This document shows, piece by piece, positions 16,871 to 26,440 of a stretch of DNA of 29,735 nucleotides. The translations under genes were made by a program, and so were the position numbers. How positions within the stretch are numbered: position 1 is the first letter of the stretch; the number at the start of each line of letters is the position of its first letter. The stretch is from Chara braunii (Eukaryota; Streptophyta; Charophyceae; Charales; Characeae): positions 1,965,614 to 1,995,348 of the forward strand of contig BFEA01000242.1 in the NCBI GenBank assembly GCA_003427395.1. The letters run 5' to 3'. The notes under the pieces were generated by a model. That model saw only the letters and a program-made list of their open reading frames with translations. It had not been told where the DNA came from and made no database searches.

Positions 16871-17335
16871 AACAGAAAAACATTTCGTCCAAAGTTTTAT
16901 TTTTAAATATAGAATTAAGATTTTTTATATATATTTACTATTACTGTAGGGTCCAGTTGTCTGCTTACCTGTTCACCCTCGTCCAGCATATAATAAACAG
17001 GTCTGAACATAGTCCTGATACATTCCCTACACATCCCAATACAATCCCTTGTAGGACCCAACACATTCCCAACACAGTCCCTACATGTATGTGATTTATG
17101 GATGAAATTGGTTTTGGTAAGGAATACAAAAGTGGAGTAGTCGGCGTTTAGTCTATGGACTACATGATGTGCATAGGTGCAAAAAAATAAGATCGTTTAC
17201 GAATATTTCATAGTCAAAAGGTACGTGGTACTTCTTTGTGAAACACTTGTATTTACCCATAAAGCATAGCGTACCTTTCGACACAGAAAGACCATACCAC
17301 TTGTCATCAACAATGGTAATGGTCTACCGTTGATG
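16871..17335. other. Intergenic sequence
   Basis: It holds short near-repeats of acattccctacacatccc (17020-17085) and the inverted pair tcatcaacaatggta/taccgttgatga (17305-17335). No supported gene. Confidence 0.4.
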
Positions 17336-17337
17336 AG

Positions 17338-17340
17338 AGA

Positions 17341-17378
<38 letters not shown>

Positions 17379-17443
17379 CGGAGAGAGAGAGAAAGAGAGA
17401 GAGAGAGACAGAGAGAGAGAGAGAAAGGGAGAGGGAGAGACAG

Positions 17444-17499
<56 letters not shown>
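17338..17499. repeat. (GT)n then (GA)n compound microsatellite
   Basis: About 12 GT units are followed by roughly 140 bases of (GA)n with G/C interruptions. The Arg/Glu-rich open frames are artefacts. Confidence 0.95.
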
Positions 17500-17501
<2 letters not shown>

Positions 17502-17969
17502 ATAAACCGTCCAAGAGGTGGTTACACTCTCGGGCTACTTGCCCATGTTGGGCAAGGGAGCGTGATCACTGACACTTCTTATACCCAGTGACATCATATA
17601 CCTTCTTGGGCAAGTTTTGCGCTCGTCATGTAAAGATACGTTATTGGTCTTCCCGAGCGGCATTGAGCAGAGACTGTTGCTGTTAGTAGGGGATGGGAAC
17701 CCGAGAGGAGGCACAATGAGTTGCCCATCGAAGAATCCGGATCCGGATGCTACCGGGTGATCCCTGACCGGTATCTTCCACGTACTATAGCAGGTATTGC
17801 ATCTGCTCTTACATCTTCCCCGGTTGGAGACTTAAACACAAATATGGCTACTGCGGAGTTCCCCATAATACTATAATGGCAATAAAAATGGTCTAAAGGG
17901 TCATAGTGCCCAGATTCGACAAGTAATTGAATAGGTTGAGCTTAAGGGATACAAGTTTTTTTTCTTCTG
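17500..17969. other. Intergenic sequence
   Basis: Single-copy-looking sequence with a 12-base direct repeat (gggcta.ttgccca / gggcaag) near 17533-17615. No gene is supported. Confidence 0.4.
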
Positions 17970-18185
17970 CATGGCATGTTGGGGCCACGACCGAGATGTC
18001 TCGATCACGTCCAATGAAACAAAAAAAAAGTCTCCGCCACATTCGAGGGAAAAAAAAAATATATTGTCACGTGGTGGGGCTACGACCGAGATGTCTCGGC
18101 CACGCCCGAGATTATTGAAAACAAAAAAACATCTGTCGCATGGTGGGCCCACAACCAAGATGTCTAGGCCACGCCCGAGATTAAA
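17970..18185 (+). repeat. Degenerate ~70-95-bp tandem repeat with CCGAGATGTCTCGG palindrome
   Basis: Units begin near 17970, 18066 and 18134. Each has gtgggg.c.acgaccGAGATGTCTcgg.cacgcccgagatta followed by an A-run. The palindrome is perfect at 18086-18099. A fourth, isolated unit lies at 18861-18910 with the palindrome at 18880-18893. No gene. Confidence 0.75.
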
Positions 18186-18250
18186 CCACCACTCCCCTCG
18201 CCACTAAAACATTCGAGGGTTGGGTGACACAAATTCTTTTATTATTATTA

Positions 18251-18352
18251 TTTTTATATCCTTTCTTGATTTCATGTGTGTCATTCTTGTGCAAGGGTCA
18301 TGCTTAATCTTCTCTGTACTGTTCTAATTTTAACGGATATCCCAAAGGACCG
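18251..18352 (-). pseudogene. U6 snRNA pseudogene or divergent copy
   Basis: The minus strand contains GTTAAAATTAGAACAGTACAGAGAAGATTAAGCATGACCCTTGCACAAGAATGACACACATGAAAT. It follows the order of U6: the TAAAATTGGAAC segment, the ACAGAGA box, AGATTAGCATGGCCCCTGCGCAAGGATGACAC, then the tail. The catalytic ACAGAGA is intact, but there is a one-base insertion after GATTA, AGC is kept, and several stem positions are changed. The 5' stem-loop region is strongly diverged. The end runs into an A-rich (ATA)n tail, suggesting retroposition. No upstream TATA or proximal sequence element was recognised, so it is probably not expressed. Confidence 0.85.
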
Positions 18353-18426
18353 GTGACTCAAATTCATGAGGGGTACTGCTAGGATAGTCAAGTGAATCAA
18401 CAAAGTGGCAAACGCAAAAAAAAAAA

Positions 18427-18771
18427 CAAATTGGCACAACGTGTAATTCGCACTTTAAATGATTTAATTTTTTCTGATATTTTTTCTGATATTTTTTCTA
18501 CAAAGCTCACAACGTAGTTTAATAAATCCTAAATTTTCAGATGTTTTTAGCCATTATCCTGAGCATGAAGTAGGAGCATTTTTTTCGTTGGCCCACGTGT
18601 GGCAGAGCGACAAACATTGAAAAAATGGCAATATGCCAAATTGGCGCGATGTGCATTTCACCGTCTAATATTTTTTTCTCGATTTATTTTGATATTTTTC
18701 TTGGAAAGATCACGACGTGATCTACGAAGTCCCAAATGTTTGGATTTTTTTGACAATTATTCTGAGCGCTA
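18427..18771 (+). repeat. Diverged ~210-bp direct duplication
   Basis: The unit beginning caaattggcacaacgtg (18427) recurs at 18637 as caaattggcgcgatgtg. Each runs through T-rich sequence and tcaCgacgt to ttattctGAGC. Identity is about 60-65%. The second unit is followed by aaaaatcgtcaagattggcggttt, the motif found in the arms of the inverted repeats at 14-15.6 kb. Confidence 0.65.
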
Positions 18772-19139
18772 AAAATCGTCAAGATTGGCGGTTTGAAATT
18801 GCGAGACTGGATCCGCCTGTGCCTGCCAGTCGCCCCCCCTCCTCCTCTTGAAAAAAAAAACATGTCGTCGGGACCAAGTCCGAGATGTCTCGGTCAGACC
18901 CAAAAATTATCACGTGCCTAATTGAACTGCTGAAACCCAGCAACACAAAGACACACAACACAAAGACACACAGAACTCAATACAACTTGAAATGATGTCC
19001 ACATGTTTTCAAGATTACGGTTGTCAACAGAAAAAAAAAAAGTCGGTGAGATGGACACGTTTATTATTTGACATAATTACTTATTTAATGAGAGCATAAT
19101 TTAATCTGGCTTTAAACAGGTCAATTTATGATTAAAATT
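18772..19139. other. Intergenic sequence with fragments of other repeats
   Basis: It contains the aaaaatcgtcaagattggcgg motif (18771 onward), the fourth CCGAGATGTCTCGG unit and a duplicated acacaacacaaagacacac (about 18941-18970). No gene. Confidence 0.5.
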
Positions 19140-19144
19140 ATAGG

Positions 19145-19216
19145 CTGTGTAGCACACCGAACATGTTCGAAACGTTTACGAACATCCAAACACGTTCGGG
19201 TGTTCGACCGAACATA

Positions 19217-19272
<56 letters not shown>

Positions 19273-19340
19273 GGTTACCGGCGTTCGGGACGGACCGAAC
19301 GTACGGGAGCTCTGCCAGAGTACAGGGAACTCAAAGGTAG
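19145..19340 (+). repeat. TTCGG palindromic element, most complete copy, with (TA)n core
   Basis: The order is TGTGTAGCACACCGAACATGTTCG, several gaacaygttcgg words, GAACATATT, (TA)n at 19219-19269, then CAGGGTTACCGGCGTTCGGGACGGACCGAACGTACGGGAG. The first half matches 15290-15398 (-). The CAGGGTTACC edge recurs at 14735, and at 14515-14525 inverted. No ORF outside the repeat. Confidence 0.75.
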
Positions 19341-19494
19341 GCTGACACGATCCCATTAGGATCCCAATAAAACTCTACCTATACAACCTCACGTTATATC
19401 GTTTGGGCTGAACTTTTGTATATTGTTTTTTTTTTTTTTTTTAATTCGTTTGCCTGCGGTAAAAAATAATGATTTTTGTCCGCGATGATTTAAA
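19341..19494. other. Short spacer with a T-run
   Basis: A T-run of about 19 at 19424-19442 precedes the 67-bp tandem array. No other structure. Confidence 0.5.
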
Positions 19495-20150
19495 TGGATC
19501 TAGAAGTGAAGTCGTATCGACTAATCCGGACGCTTTGCTCGTTTTGCTTGAAAACTTGAAATGAGTGTGAAAGTGAAGTCGTATCGACTGATCCGTGCGC
19601 TTTTCTAATTTTGCTTGAAAGTTTGAAATGAGTCTAAAAGTGAAGTCGTATCGAATGATCCGGACGTTTTTCTAATTATGCTTGAAAGTTTGAAATGGGT
19701 CTGAAAGAGAAGTGATATAAACTGATCCAGATGCCTTATTCGTTTTGTTTGAAAGCTTGAAATGAATCTTGAAGTGAAGTCGTATCAATTGATCCGGACG
19801 TTTTTCTCATTATGCTTTAAAGTTTGAAATGAGTCTAGAAGTGAAGTGGTATCGACTGATCCAGACGCCTTGTTTGTTTTGCTTGAAAGTCGAAAATGGG
19901 TCTTGAAGTAAAAAAGTATGGACTGATCCGGACACTTTGCTCATTCTGCTTGAAATTTTGAAACGAGTCTGGGCGTAATGTTATATGAACTGATCCAGAC
20001 GCTTTGCTCGTTTGCCTTAAAATTTAAAATGGATTTTGGCGTGATGTCGTATCGACTGATCCAGATGCTTTGCGGTTGTTTGCTTGTAATGGTTTGAATG
20101 AACCCGAACATAATATCGTATCGACTTATCCGAACGCTTTGCTAAGTCAA
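19495..20150 (+). repeat. 67-bp minisatellite, about ten units
   Basis: Successive gtcgtatcga / ctgatcc landmarks are spaced 67 bases apart (19511, 19578, 19645, 19712, 19779, 19846, then 67, 67, 66, 69). The consensus is GAAATGAGTCTAGAAGTGAA, GTCGTATCGACTGATCCGGA, CGCTTTGCTCGTTTTGCTTG, AAAGTTT. Units differ by 10-30% and grow more diverged toward the 3' end, so the array is old. Since 67 is not a multiple of three, it does not encode a repeat protein in one frame. Confidence 0.95.
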
Positions 20151-20560
20151 AAAGTCGGACTATTTTCCTTGTGGGAATAATCCAGAAAAATGTGATAATG
20201 ATATGTGTATGTTTTGACTGATAACAACTTGGAGAGCTAAGATCAACTCATAAAATAAGATACATGACTCATATTTTGAAGAAACGGAGAAGTGTGATCA
20301 AGACAAAGCAGAAAATGAAAATTTTGGTTGAACGAACCCTTGGTTTGAAGTGGTTGAATGAGTTGTTGTTCATATAACATGCTTGTTCGCAATACCTTAT
20401 CCTTTGTTCACAACTCTGTATGTTTTTTGCTTTAGTAGGGTAGTCTGTTAGTGCTCGTCTTGTGCTTTAGCGATAGGCAGATAGTTGTTTACTTTTGTTT
20501 TCGTATTGTGTCTTCGTGCATGGTTGCTTTGGTAAGACTTTGACTAGCCTCTGAGTTAGT
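20151..20560. other. Intergenic sequence
   Basis: AT-rich sequence between the minisatellite and the 784-bp duplication. No open frame of note. Confidence 0.45.
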
Positions 20561-22140
20561 AAAAATTATGAGAGTTTCCTTCCCTTGGGAAGATGTTTCC
20601 GATATTTTCAGTAAAACCTTGGAGTTAGTTGAAGTTTCGAGATGCCATTTAGGTTAGAATTAGTTTAGTCTTTGAAGTCGGTAATAAATTTTAAGGTCTT
20701 CCATGCTAAAAGAAATGTTGCCGAAATTTCTCATAAAACCAGAGAGTTAGTTTATTTATAGATAGTCTCCGAGTTTTGAGTTTTCTTCTTAGATTACGTC
20801 TCGTAAATATTATTCGAGCACACTTCCCTGAAGGAAGTGTTACCCAAATTTTTGTCATCTTTCTATCATTATCGGACATCGCCACTAAGTAGTTTCGGAT
20901 GCGATACAGAGTTGACCTCAGTTAACTCGACAGGTGGTGCCTGCCTTGGTTTTGTGACACAAGTCACTGTTACACTGCGAGTGTTTTCAAAGGTATTGAG
21001 CTTCATCAACTTCTGCTATCAAATTGATAGGAGGTCGGTTTGTGAAGCGGTCATAATGCGAGGTCCCGATAACTCCGTCCAGGCCCAGACCCACACCGCC
21101 AAAACAGAACAATGAGGAATTTCAACCAAAGACTATACAGTGGCTGCTCGAAAACGAAGCCTAACAAAGGACAAGACAACCAACAAAAGTCCCCCATTCA
21201 TCCGCAACCATAGTTAAACCTTGCAAAACCACCCTGCCACCCGCGCGACAACCTTAACTGCTTATACAGACCCCGCAAAACGCACCCGTCTCCTCACGAT
21301 TCACAACGGATTGGACAGCAAGAAACCCTCATTCACCATTCATCAAAAATTATGAGAGTTTCCTTCCCTTGGGGAGACGTTTTCGATATTTTGACTAAAA
21401 CCTCGGAGTTAGTTGAAGTCTCGAGATGCCATTTAGGTTAGAATTAGTTTAGTCTTTGAGGTCGGTAAGAGTTTTGAAGGCCTTCCATGCTAAAAGAAGT
21501 GTTGCCGAAATTTGTCATAAAACCAAAGAGTTAGTTTATTTATAGATAGTCTCCGAGTTTTGAGTTTTCTTCTTAGATTGCATCTAGTAAATATTATTCG
21601 AGCACACTTCCCTGAAGGAAGTGTTACCCAAATTTTTGTCATTTTTCTATCATTACCGGACATCGCCACTAAGTAGTTTAGGATGCGATACAGAGTTGAT
21701 CTCAGTTAACTTGACAGGTGGTGCCTGCCTTGGTTTTGTGACACAAGTCACTGTTACTTGCGAGTGTTTTCAGAGGTCTTGAGCTTCATCAACTTCTGCT
21801 ATTGAATTGATAGGAGGTCGGTTTGCGAAGCGGTCACAATGCGAGGTCCCTACAACTCCGTCCGGGCTCAGACCCTGACCGCCAAGACATAACAACGAGG
21901 AATTTCAACCAAAGACTATACAGTGGCTGCTCGAAAACGAAGCCTAACAAAGGACAAGACAATCAACAAAAGTTCCCCATTCATCCGCAACCATAGCTAA
22001 AAACCACCCTGCCACCCGCGCGGCAGGGGACTGTACCTACAGAACCCTAACTGCTTATACAGACCCTGCAAAATGCACCCGTCTCCTCACGATTCAGAGC
22101 GGATTGGCCAGCAAGAAACCCTCATTCACCATTCACCAAA
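20561..22140 (+). repeat. 784-bp tandem duplication, two units
   Basis: Units begin at 20561 and 21345 with AAAAATTATGAGAGTTTCC and are about 93-95% identical. The second unit has small indels, including a 22-base insertion near 22022. Each holds a hairpin ACACTTCCcTGAaGGAAGTGT. A 92-codon frame in unit 1 (20837-21115) is broken in unit 2 by a two-base deletion and has no domain, so I do not call it a gene. Confidence 0.95.
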
Positions 22141-22266
22141 AACAGCAACTCCCACCACAATGCTGTTGTTGCAAAGCAGTTACCTTCTTGCCCAGCCTGC
22201 TGGGGACATCCAAAAACTTTGGAGCAGGCTATTTTCCCATATTTCCTAACATTGAGAAAGGTAGTG
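22141..22266. other. Spacer before the degenerate minisatellite
   Basis: No structure seen apart from a short ORF in the other orientation that runs in from the next feature. Confidence 0.4.
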
Positions 22267-22680
22267 GTGAGGGACAATTGTTGAAACATCCCTACAAGTT
22301 TGTGAGGGACAATTGTTGAAATATCCCTACAAGTTTGGGTATCTTGTTAGATACGCCTAAAAGCACACGGGTATGCTGAAATGTCCCAAACTTCTCCTCG
22401 TCACAGTCATACACAATTTTGCCATATGCCCTGGCCCTGAGCTGCAGCCGCACATTTCTTCTGCCATCTGCAGGGTCCAATGGCCAGAAATACTGGGGCA
22501 TATAGACTAGTTTCCCAGGGTCCAGTAGGGGTATATGCAAAGATTTCAGGTCCAGTTGGCCAGTAGGGGTATTCGCAACGTTTCACGTCTGTCATAGGGG
22601 CATTTCGCCATACCCATGCCTTTTATGGGTATCTGACAAAATACCCCAACTCTCAGGGGCATCTCAACAATTTTTTTCAC
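22267..22680 (-). repeat. Degenerate ~30-36-bp minisatellite
   Basis: A perfect-looking 35-bp pair (GTGAGGGACAATTGTTGAAA...) lies at 22267-22336. Farther on, related words recur every 30-36 bases (aggggtat.tgcaa, ggggcatttcgcc, gggtatctgacaaa, aggggcatctcaacaa). On the minus strand these read roughly TTG.GAATACCCCTACTGG. Divergence is high. Confidence 0.55.
22292..22540 (-). CDS. Coding-like fragment, unknown
   Basis: A minus-strand frame of about 82 codons contains a well-formed stretch, GRRNVRLQLRARAYGKIVYD followed by CDEEKFGTFQHTRV, with a codon bias toward G/C at third positions that its flanks lack. The ends lie in the degenerate minisatellite, so only about 45 codons in the middle look like real protein. 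Upstream sequence gacccTGCAG may be a splice acceptor. It could be an isolated exon or a captured gene fragment. The family is unknown. Confidence 0.3.
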   Translation of the reverse strand: MHIPLLDPGKLVYMPQYFWPLDPADGRRNVRLQLRARAYGKIVYDCDEEKFGTFQHTRVLLGVSNKIPKLVGIFQQLSLTNL

Positions 22681-23340
22681 TTGTATTACCCATTCCATAT
22701 TTGTCAAGGACACGACGAAGGAATTTGCAAGAATTGAAAGGGAAACAAGAGGGGCGAGATACAAAGGGAACAAAGTGGGGGAAAACTGACCTCGAGCAGG
22801 GGGCTTCAATCAAGATTTATAGCGGGCGGAGTGTGGTAGAGGGTTTTGTTTGTTTGTCCGGTCGAGGCAATCGAGGACGTTGAGCAGGAGAGTTTGTGCC
22901 GACCTTGAGGTCCTTTTGTAGTGGCGCGGTGAGTGCGAACGAGCAACTCGTCTTCACCACCATCTTCATTTTCACCTCCACCTTTACCTCTAGGGCCTAC
23001 CGCACCACTCGTCCCATCTGCCCAGATTTAGAATGCATCTCGCCACAAAGGCTGCCCAGATGCACTCAAGATCTTGGCGGATGGGGAACGGTGCAAGGCC
23101 CTTTACCTTCGCCTTCACTTTTACCTTACCTTCAGCTTCACTTTTACCTCACCTTCACCTTCACTTTCACCTTCGCCTTCACTTTCCTTGCTTAGGGCGT
23201 GTTCACACGTAGACTTTTCTGGATGTATTGGATCGCATCTTCGAAGGCCAGATTCACTCGAGCATGCCCTCGTGTGAGTATGCTTATGCTCTCACGGTGT
23301 TTATCCCTCTTCGTGTTCGCCTCGCTTCTATAGATCTCTC
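22681..23340. other. Intergenic sequence with a TTCACC-rich stretch
   Basis: 22685-22890 is purine-rich. 23095-23195 is a degenerate hexamer array of cttcac/cttacc. No gene supported. Confidence 0.45.
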
Positions 23341-23820
23341 TCGGTGTTCTGTGTATCTCTCTCTCTTTTTTTTTGTATTTTTTTGTTTTTTGCTATTCTG
23401 TGTATCTCGATCTGTGTCCTCTACCGATTGATCTGTCCACTACCTCCTTACCGTCTCCCTTTTATCTCCGTTATATCTCCGGTATCTCCTTGTCTCGTTA
23501 TGTCTCCAGTATCTCCTTGCTCTTTGCATTTCTCTCTCTATCCCTCCCTTCTGTCTCTCCCTTCCCTCCCTCCATCCCTCCTCTGTCTCTCTCTCCTCTT
23601 ATGTCTCCGTTATATCTCCGTCATATCTCCGTTATGTCTCCGTCATCTCTCCGTTATGTCGCGATTATCTCCTTGCTGTCTGCATTTCTCTCTCTATCCC
23701 TCACTTCTCTCTCTCCCTCCTTTCTCTCCCTCCTTTCTCTCCCTCCCTTCTCTCCCTCCCTTCTCTCCCTCCCTTCTCTCCCTCCATCCGTTCTGTCTCT
23801 CTGTCTCCACCTTTTCTGTT
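23341..23820 (+). repeat. Pyrimidine tract with ATCTCCGTT and CCCTCCCTTCTCT arrays
   Basis: The + strand is almost entirely C and T. Within it, atctccgttatg repeats about every 10-20 bases (23460-23670) and ccctcccttctct repeats at 23720-23790. Ser/Leu/Pro-rich frames up to 234 codons are by-products. Confidence 0.85.
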
Positions 23821-23896
23821 CATCTAATAAGTATCTGGTTTTGAACTTGAGTCTGTATTCCAACAGCTCATGGGTTTACCAACTGAGCTATTCCCC
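23821..23896 (-). mobile_element. tRNA-derived SINE fragment, copy 2 (-)
   Basis: The minus strand reads GGGAATAGCTCAGTTGGTAAACCCATGAGCTGTTGGAATACAGACTCAAGTTCAAAACCAG...GATGAACAGA. TAGCTCAGTTGG is a pol III A box and AGTTCAAAACC fits a B box. It matches 28205-28295 over its length at about 75%. It is embedded in pyrimidine repeats on both sides. Confidence 0.7.
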
Positions 23897-23930
23897 TTTG
23901 TTCTCTCTCTCCTTCTCTTCCCTCTCTCTG

Positions 23931-23976
<46 letters not shown>

Positions 23977-23996
23977 CTCTTTCTCCCTTCTCTGGC
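23897..23996 (+). repeat. (CT)n microsatellite
   Basis: A pure CT run at about 23937-23981 with pyrimidine flanks. Confidence 0.9.
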
Positions 23997-24899
23997 GCCA
24001 TATGTCTCCTTTTCCTTACGGACCTTCTACCTGCATCGCGCTGTTTTCGCCTCGCCGCACCATTCGGGAAACTATGAAAACGGTGAATGCATCTTCACAT
24101 AGAAGGTGACCAGTTACAGACGCCACTTTGGATTGTGTGTGGCCGATGGATCTTGCCAGCTTCTGTGTGGAGGTGCACTCGGCATTATTTAAGGCCACCA
24201 GTTAGCCAGGACCGTAAGGCCCTGTTTTATGAAAAAAAAAAAAAAAAAAAAGAACTCTGGGGAGATCTTTTCCCCTATGCTCTGCTGATGAGGACCATCG
24301 CTTTACGTCCTTCGCTTGTTAGGTTTAACGCACATCAGGAATTTTGTCCAGTCGTTTCTGGACGTTATTGCGGTCTAATACCATTCGTACCTGGCGGTAA
24401 TTGCGGTCCAATTCATTCATTCCTATTCAGGAAAGAGTCGGACTCCACCCACTGTGAGGATGAATCTCCTCTTGTTCGTTTCCCTCCTCTCTTCCTTGTG
24501 TCTTCTTTCAAACCTTTCTGGCGATGGCGCAGTTCTTCTACCTTTTCTTTTTAGTATGTTTTTGGTTGACCCAGTTCCTCCGGTCTTCTACCCTCTCCTC
24601 CTATCTCCTCCTATCTCCTCTGTCTCTCCCCCTCCTGCTATGTTTATGACGCTTTGAAAAATCCCGAAAACGTGTAGGTTGTTTCGCACTGGGCCTCACC
24701 GCACAACTCACCTAATGTGTGTGCAAAATGGAGCGTGTATCTTCCGCTAGAACGTGGAAAGATTCCGCCCGCCGCCGCTAGATTTTGCCGCTTTCACATT
24801 GGTGAATGGTGCGGCTGGGGCTATACACTCTCCTTCCTCGTCAGCACGCGTGTAGGATTTTCGACGTCCTACTTTCTCCCATAATATATCTATGTCTAT
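23997..24899. other. Intergenic sequence with a poly(A) run
   Basis: About 18 A residues occur at 24232-24251 after ggccctgttttatg, consistent with a retroposed sequence ending there. A near-duplicate cg.tattgcggtc.aat.cattc lies at 24363-24420. No gene supported. Confidence 0.45.
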
Positions 24900-24959
24900 A
24901 TTTATATATCGTCGATCAGAACTGCCCGGTAGACCGTAGGCAGATATATGTACACGAAC

Positions 24960-25047
<88 letters not shown>

Positions 25048-25140
25048 AGCCGATGAAACGTAGGCAAAAAGGGAAAAAAAGAGACATGAAACAGGTGGCT
25101 CTTTCGTCGAAGTTTCACCGACTGGCTCATCATTCAGGAG
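24900..25140 (-). repeat. Hammerhead-like repeat, copies split by (GA)n
   Basis: On the minus strand, 25135-25048 carries GATGAGCCAGTCGGTGAAACTTCGACGAAAGAG followed by a T/C-rich stretch and TGCCTACGTTTCATCGG. A second, 3'-end-only copy, GCAGATATA.../CTGCCTACGGTCTACCGGGCAGTTCTG, lies at 24918-24945. They are separated by a (GA)n run at 24961-25044. The core here has a 3-base insertion before stem II. Confidence 0.6.
24961..25044. repeat. (GA)n microsatellite
   Basis: About 42 uninterrupted GA units between two pieces of the hammerhead-like repeat. Confidence 0.95.
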
Positions 25141-25440
25141 ACTGAATCTTGTACAGTCTGCAGAGTGGAGTCTAACTATGTTGGGGGTTAGGTGTCTATT
25201 GCAAAGATAGGTTTCCGTCTTTCGCGTTTTTCTGTCATCATGCTTTACGTCTATCACGTTTTTCTATTATCTCTTCGTCTCTCCCCCTCTCGTTGGGGGT
25301 TAGGTTAACGGCTTTTCGCTGGGCTACCTTTCTTGTTCCTTAATCTGTTCTCCCCTCCTTTTCTATTGTAATTTCTGTACCTCATTCGTTGGTTTTACTC
25401 TTTGCCTCCCAGCTTTCTCACCCGTAGCCAGAAAGTACGG
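25141..25440. other. Intergenic sequence
   Basis: GTTGGGGGTTAGGT occurs twice (near 25180 and 25293). Otherwise pyrimidine-rich and featureless. Confidence 0.4.

Positions 25441-25442
<2 letters not shown>

Positions 25443-25502
<60 letters not shown>
25443..25502. repeat. (GA)n microsatellite
   Basis: About 29 GA units, ending in gatgacctcgcgag. Confidence 0.95.
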
Positions 25503-25506
<4 letters not shown>

Positions 25507-25562
25507 CTCGCGAGAGATGATGCTCCGAGGTAGGCTGTGGTCTCTTCGGACTCGCTGGAAGA

Positions 25563-25614
25563 GGAGGTCGGCGACCTCGCGAGCGCCAAAAGGAGGTCGG
25601 CGACCTCGCGAGCG
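25563..25614. repeat. 29-bp direct repeat containing a perfect 15-bp palindrome
   Basis: GGAGGTCGGCGACCTCGCGAGCG occurs at 25563-25585 and 25592-25614. Each copy contains GAGGTCG-G-CGACCTC (25564-25578 and 25593-25607). A partial third copy (gacctcgcgaga) lies at 25504. It could bind a dimeric protein or be a young tandem duplication. Confidence 0.8.
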
Positions 25615-25689
25615 GTAAAATGTGCGCTTTTCGTGAAGCGATGGATAACGACTAAGAGAGCATCATGACCTCTCTCAGTGGGAAGGCGT

Positions 25690-26045
25690 AGGGTCTCCTT
25701 GCACTTTCTTTCTCTCTCCCCTCTTTGCCCTCTTCTTTTCTCCCTCCCTTTCTCGCTCCTAGATTGAATCGTATCCCCCTTATTCTAACCCTTATTCTAC
25801 GCCCCGTCTTTTCCTCCTCCACTTTTCATTCACGGGTCTGTTTGTTTTGTTTTTCTGGTTGTCATCGTCTTCGTTGTCGTTCTCCTACCTGTTGGGCCGT
25901 TGTCCTTTCCCCCCCCCCCCTCTCTCTCCCTCTCTTCTTCCTCTTTCTTCCTCTCTCTTCCTCTCTTTTCCTCTCTCTTCCTCTCTTCCCCCCCCCGCCC
26001 ACTCTCCCCCTTTCTCTCTCCTCCCGCCTTTGATTTCTGTTTTAC
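25690..26045 (+). repeat. Pyrimidine tract
   Basis: Nearly all C/T on the + strand, with runs of C near 25909-25920 and 25988-25998. Open frames here are low-complexity artefacts. Confidence 0.85.
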
Positions 26046-26151
26046 TGTCTTGATCTATACAGGATCAACTTGCAGGGTGCCCCGCGTCGTATGATACCGG
26101 TTCGGTTTCCCGTTTCTCTTTCTCTATGCAACTCAGGTGGGCCCAGTGGCT

Positions 26152-26226
26152 AGGGCCCAGCTGGGCCCTCGCCGTATGATTCCCGGGATTTCATTTTCTG
26201 TCTGTTGCGAGGCCCAGCTGGGCCCT
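26152..26226. repeat. Two GGGCCCAGCTGGGCCC palindromes
   Basis: A perfect 18-bp palindrome AGGGCCCAGCTGGGCCCT lies at 26152-26169. A near copy lies at 26210-26226 (one mismatch at its edge). A 12-base GATTCCCGGGATT partial palindrome sits between them (near 26179). Confidence 0.9.
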
Positions 26227-26440
26227 ACCGTCTTCCCCCGAACAGAACGCACCCTAAAAATGAATGTATACAAGCCATAATTCCGGTCAGATACAGCCAA
26301 AATAAGGGTGCGTTGTGTTTGGGGGAAGGCGGTAGCCGCACTACTCACCAAATCTGAAAAAGGCAAATATTTCGGATGCATGATTTCACGTTCTAGCGGA
26401 AGATTCATTCTCCATTTTGTCAATTTGGTGAGTAGTGCGG
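26225..26440. repeat. Two consecutive long inverted repeats (fold-back element)
   Basis: The arms 26225-26256 (ctaccgtcttcccccgaacagaacgcaccc) and 26303-26335 are complementary at about 90%. The next arm, 26335-26353, pairs with 26423-26440 (ccgcactactcaccaaat) perfectly. The right arm of the first inverted repeat abuts the left arm of the second. It is probably a non-autonomous fold-back element. The 231-codon frame starting within it is not a gene. Confidence 0.8.

Noticed and set aside
19495-20150. CRISPR-like array
   Set aside because: The units are contiguous and diverged, with no unique spacers between identical repeats, in a eukaryotic setting.
20837-21115. 92-codon ORF in the 784-bp duplication
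   Set aside because: A small deletion in the other unit breaks it, and there is no domain.
23344-24077. 166- and 234-codon plus-strand frames
   Set aside because: Translation of a pyrimidine tract gives Ser/Leu/Pro in all frames; no domain or start context.
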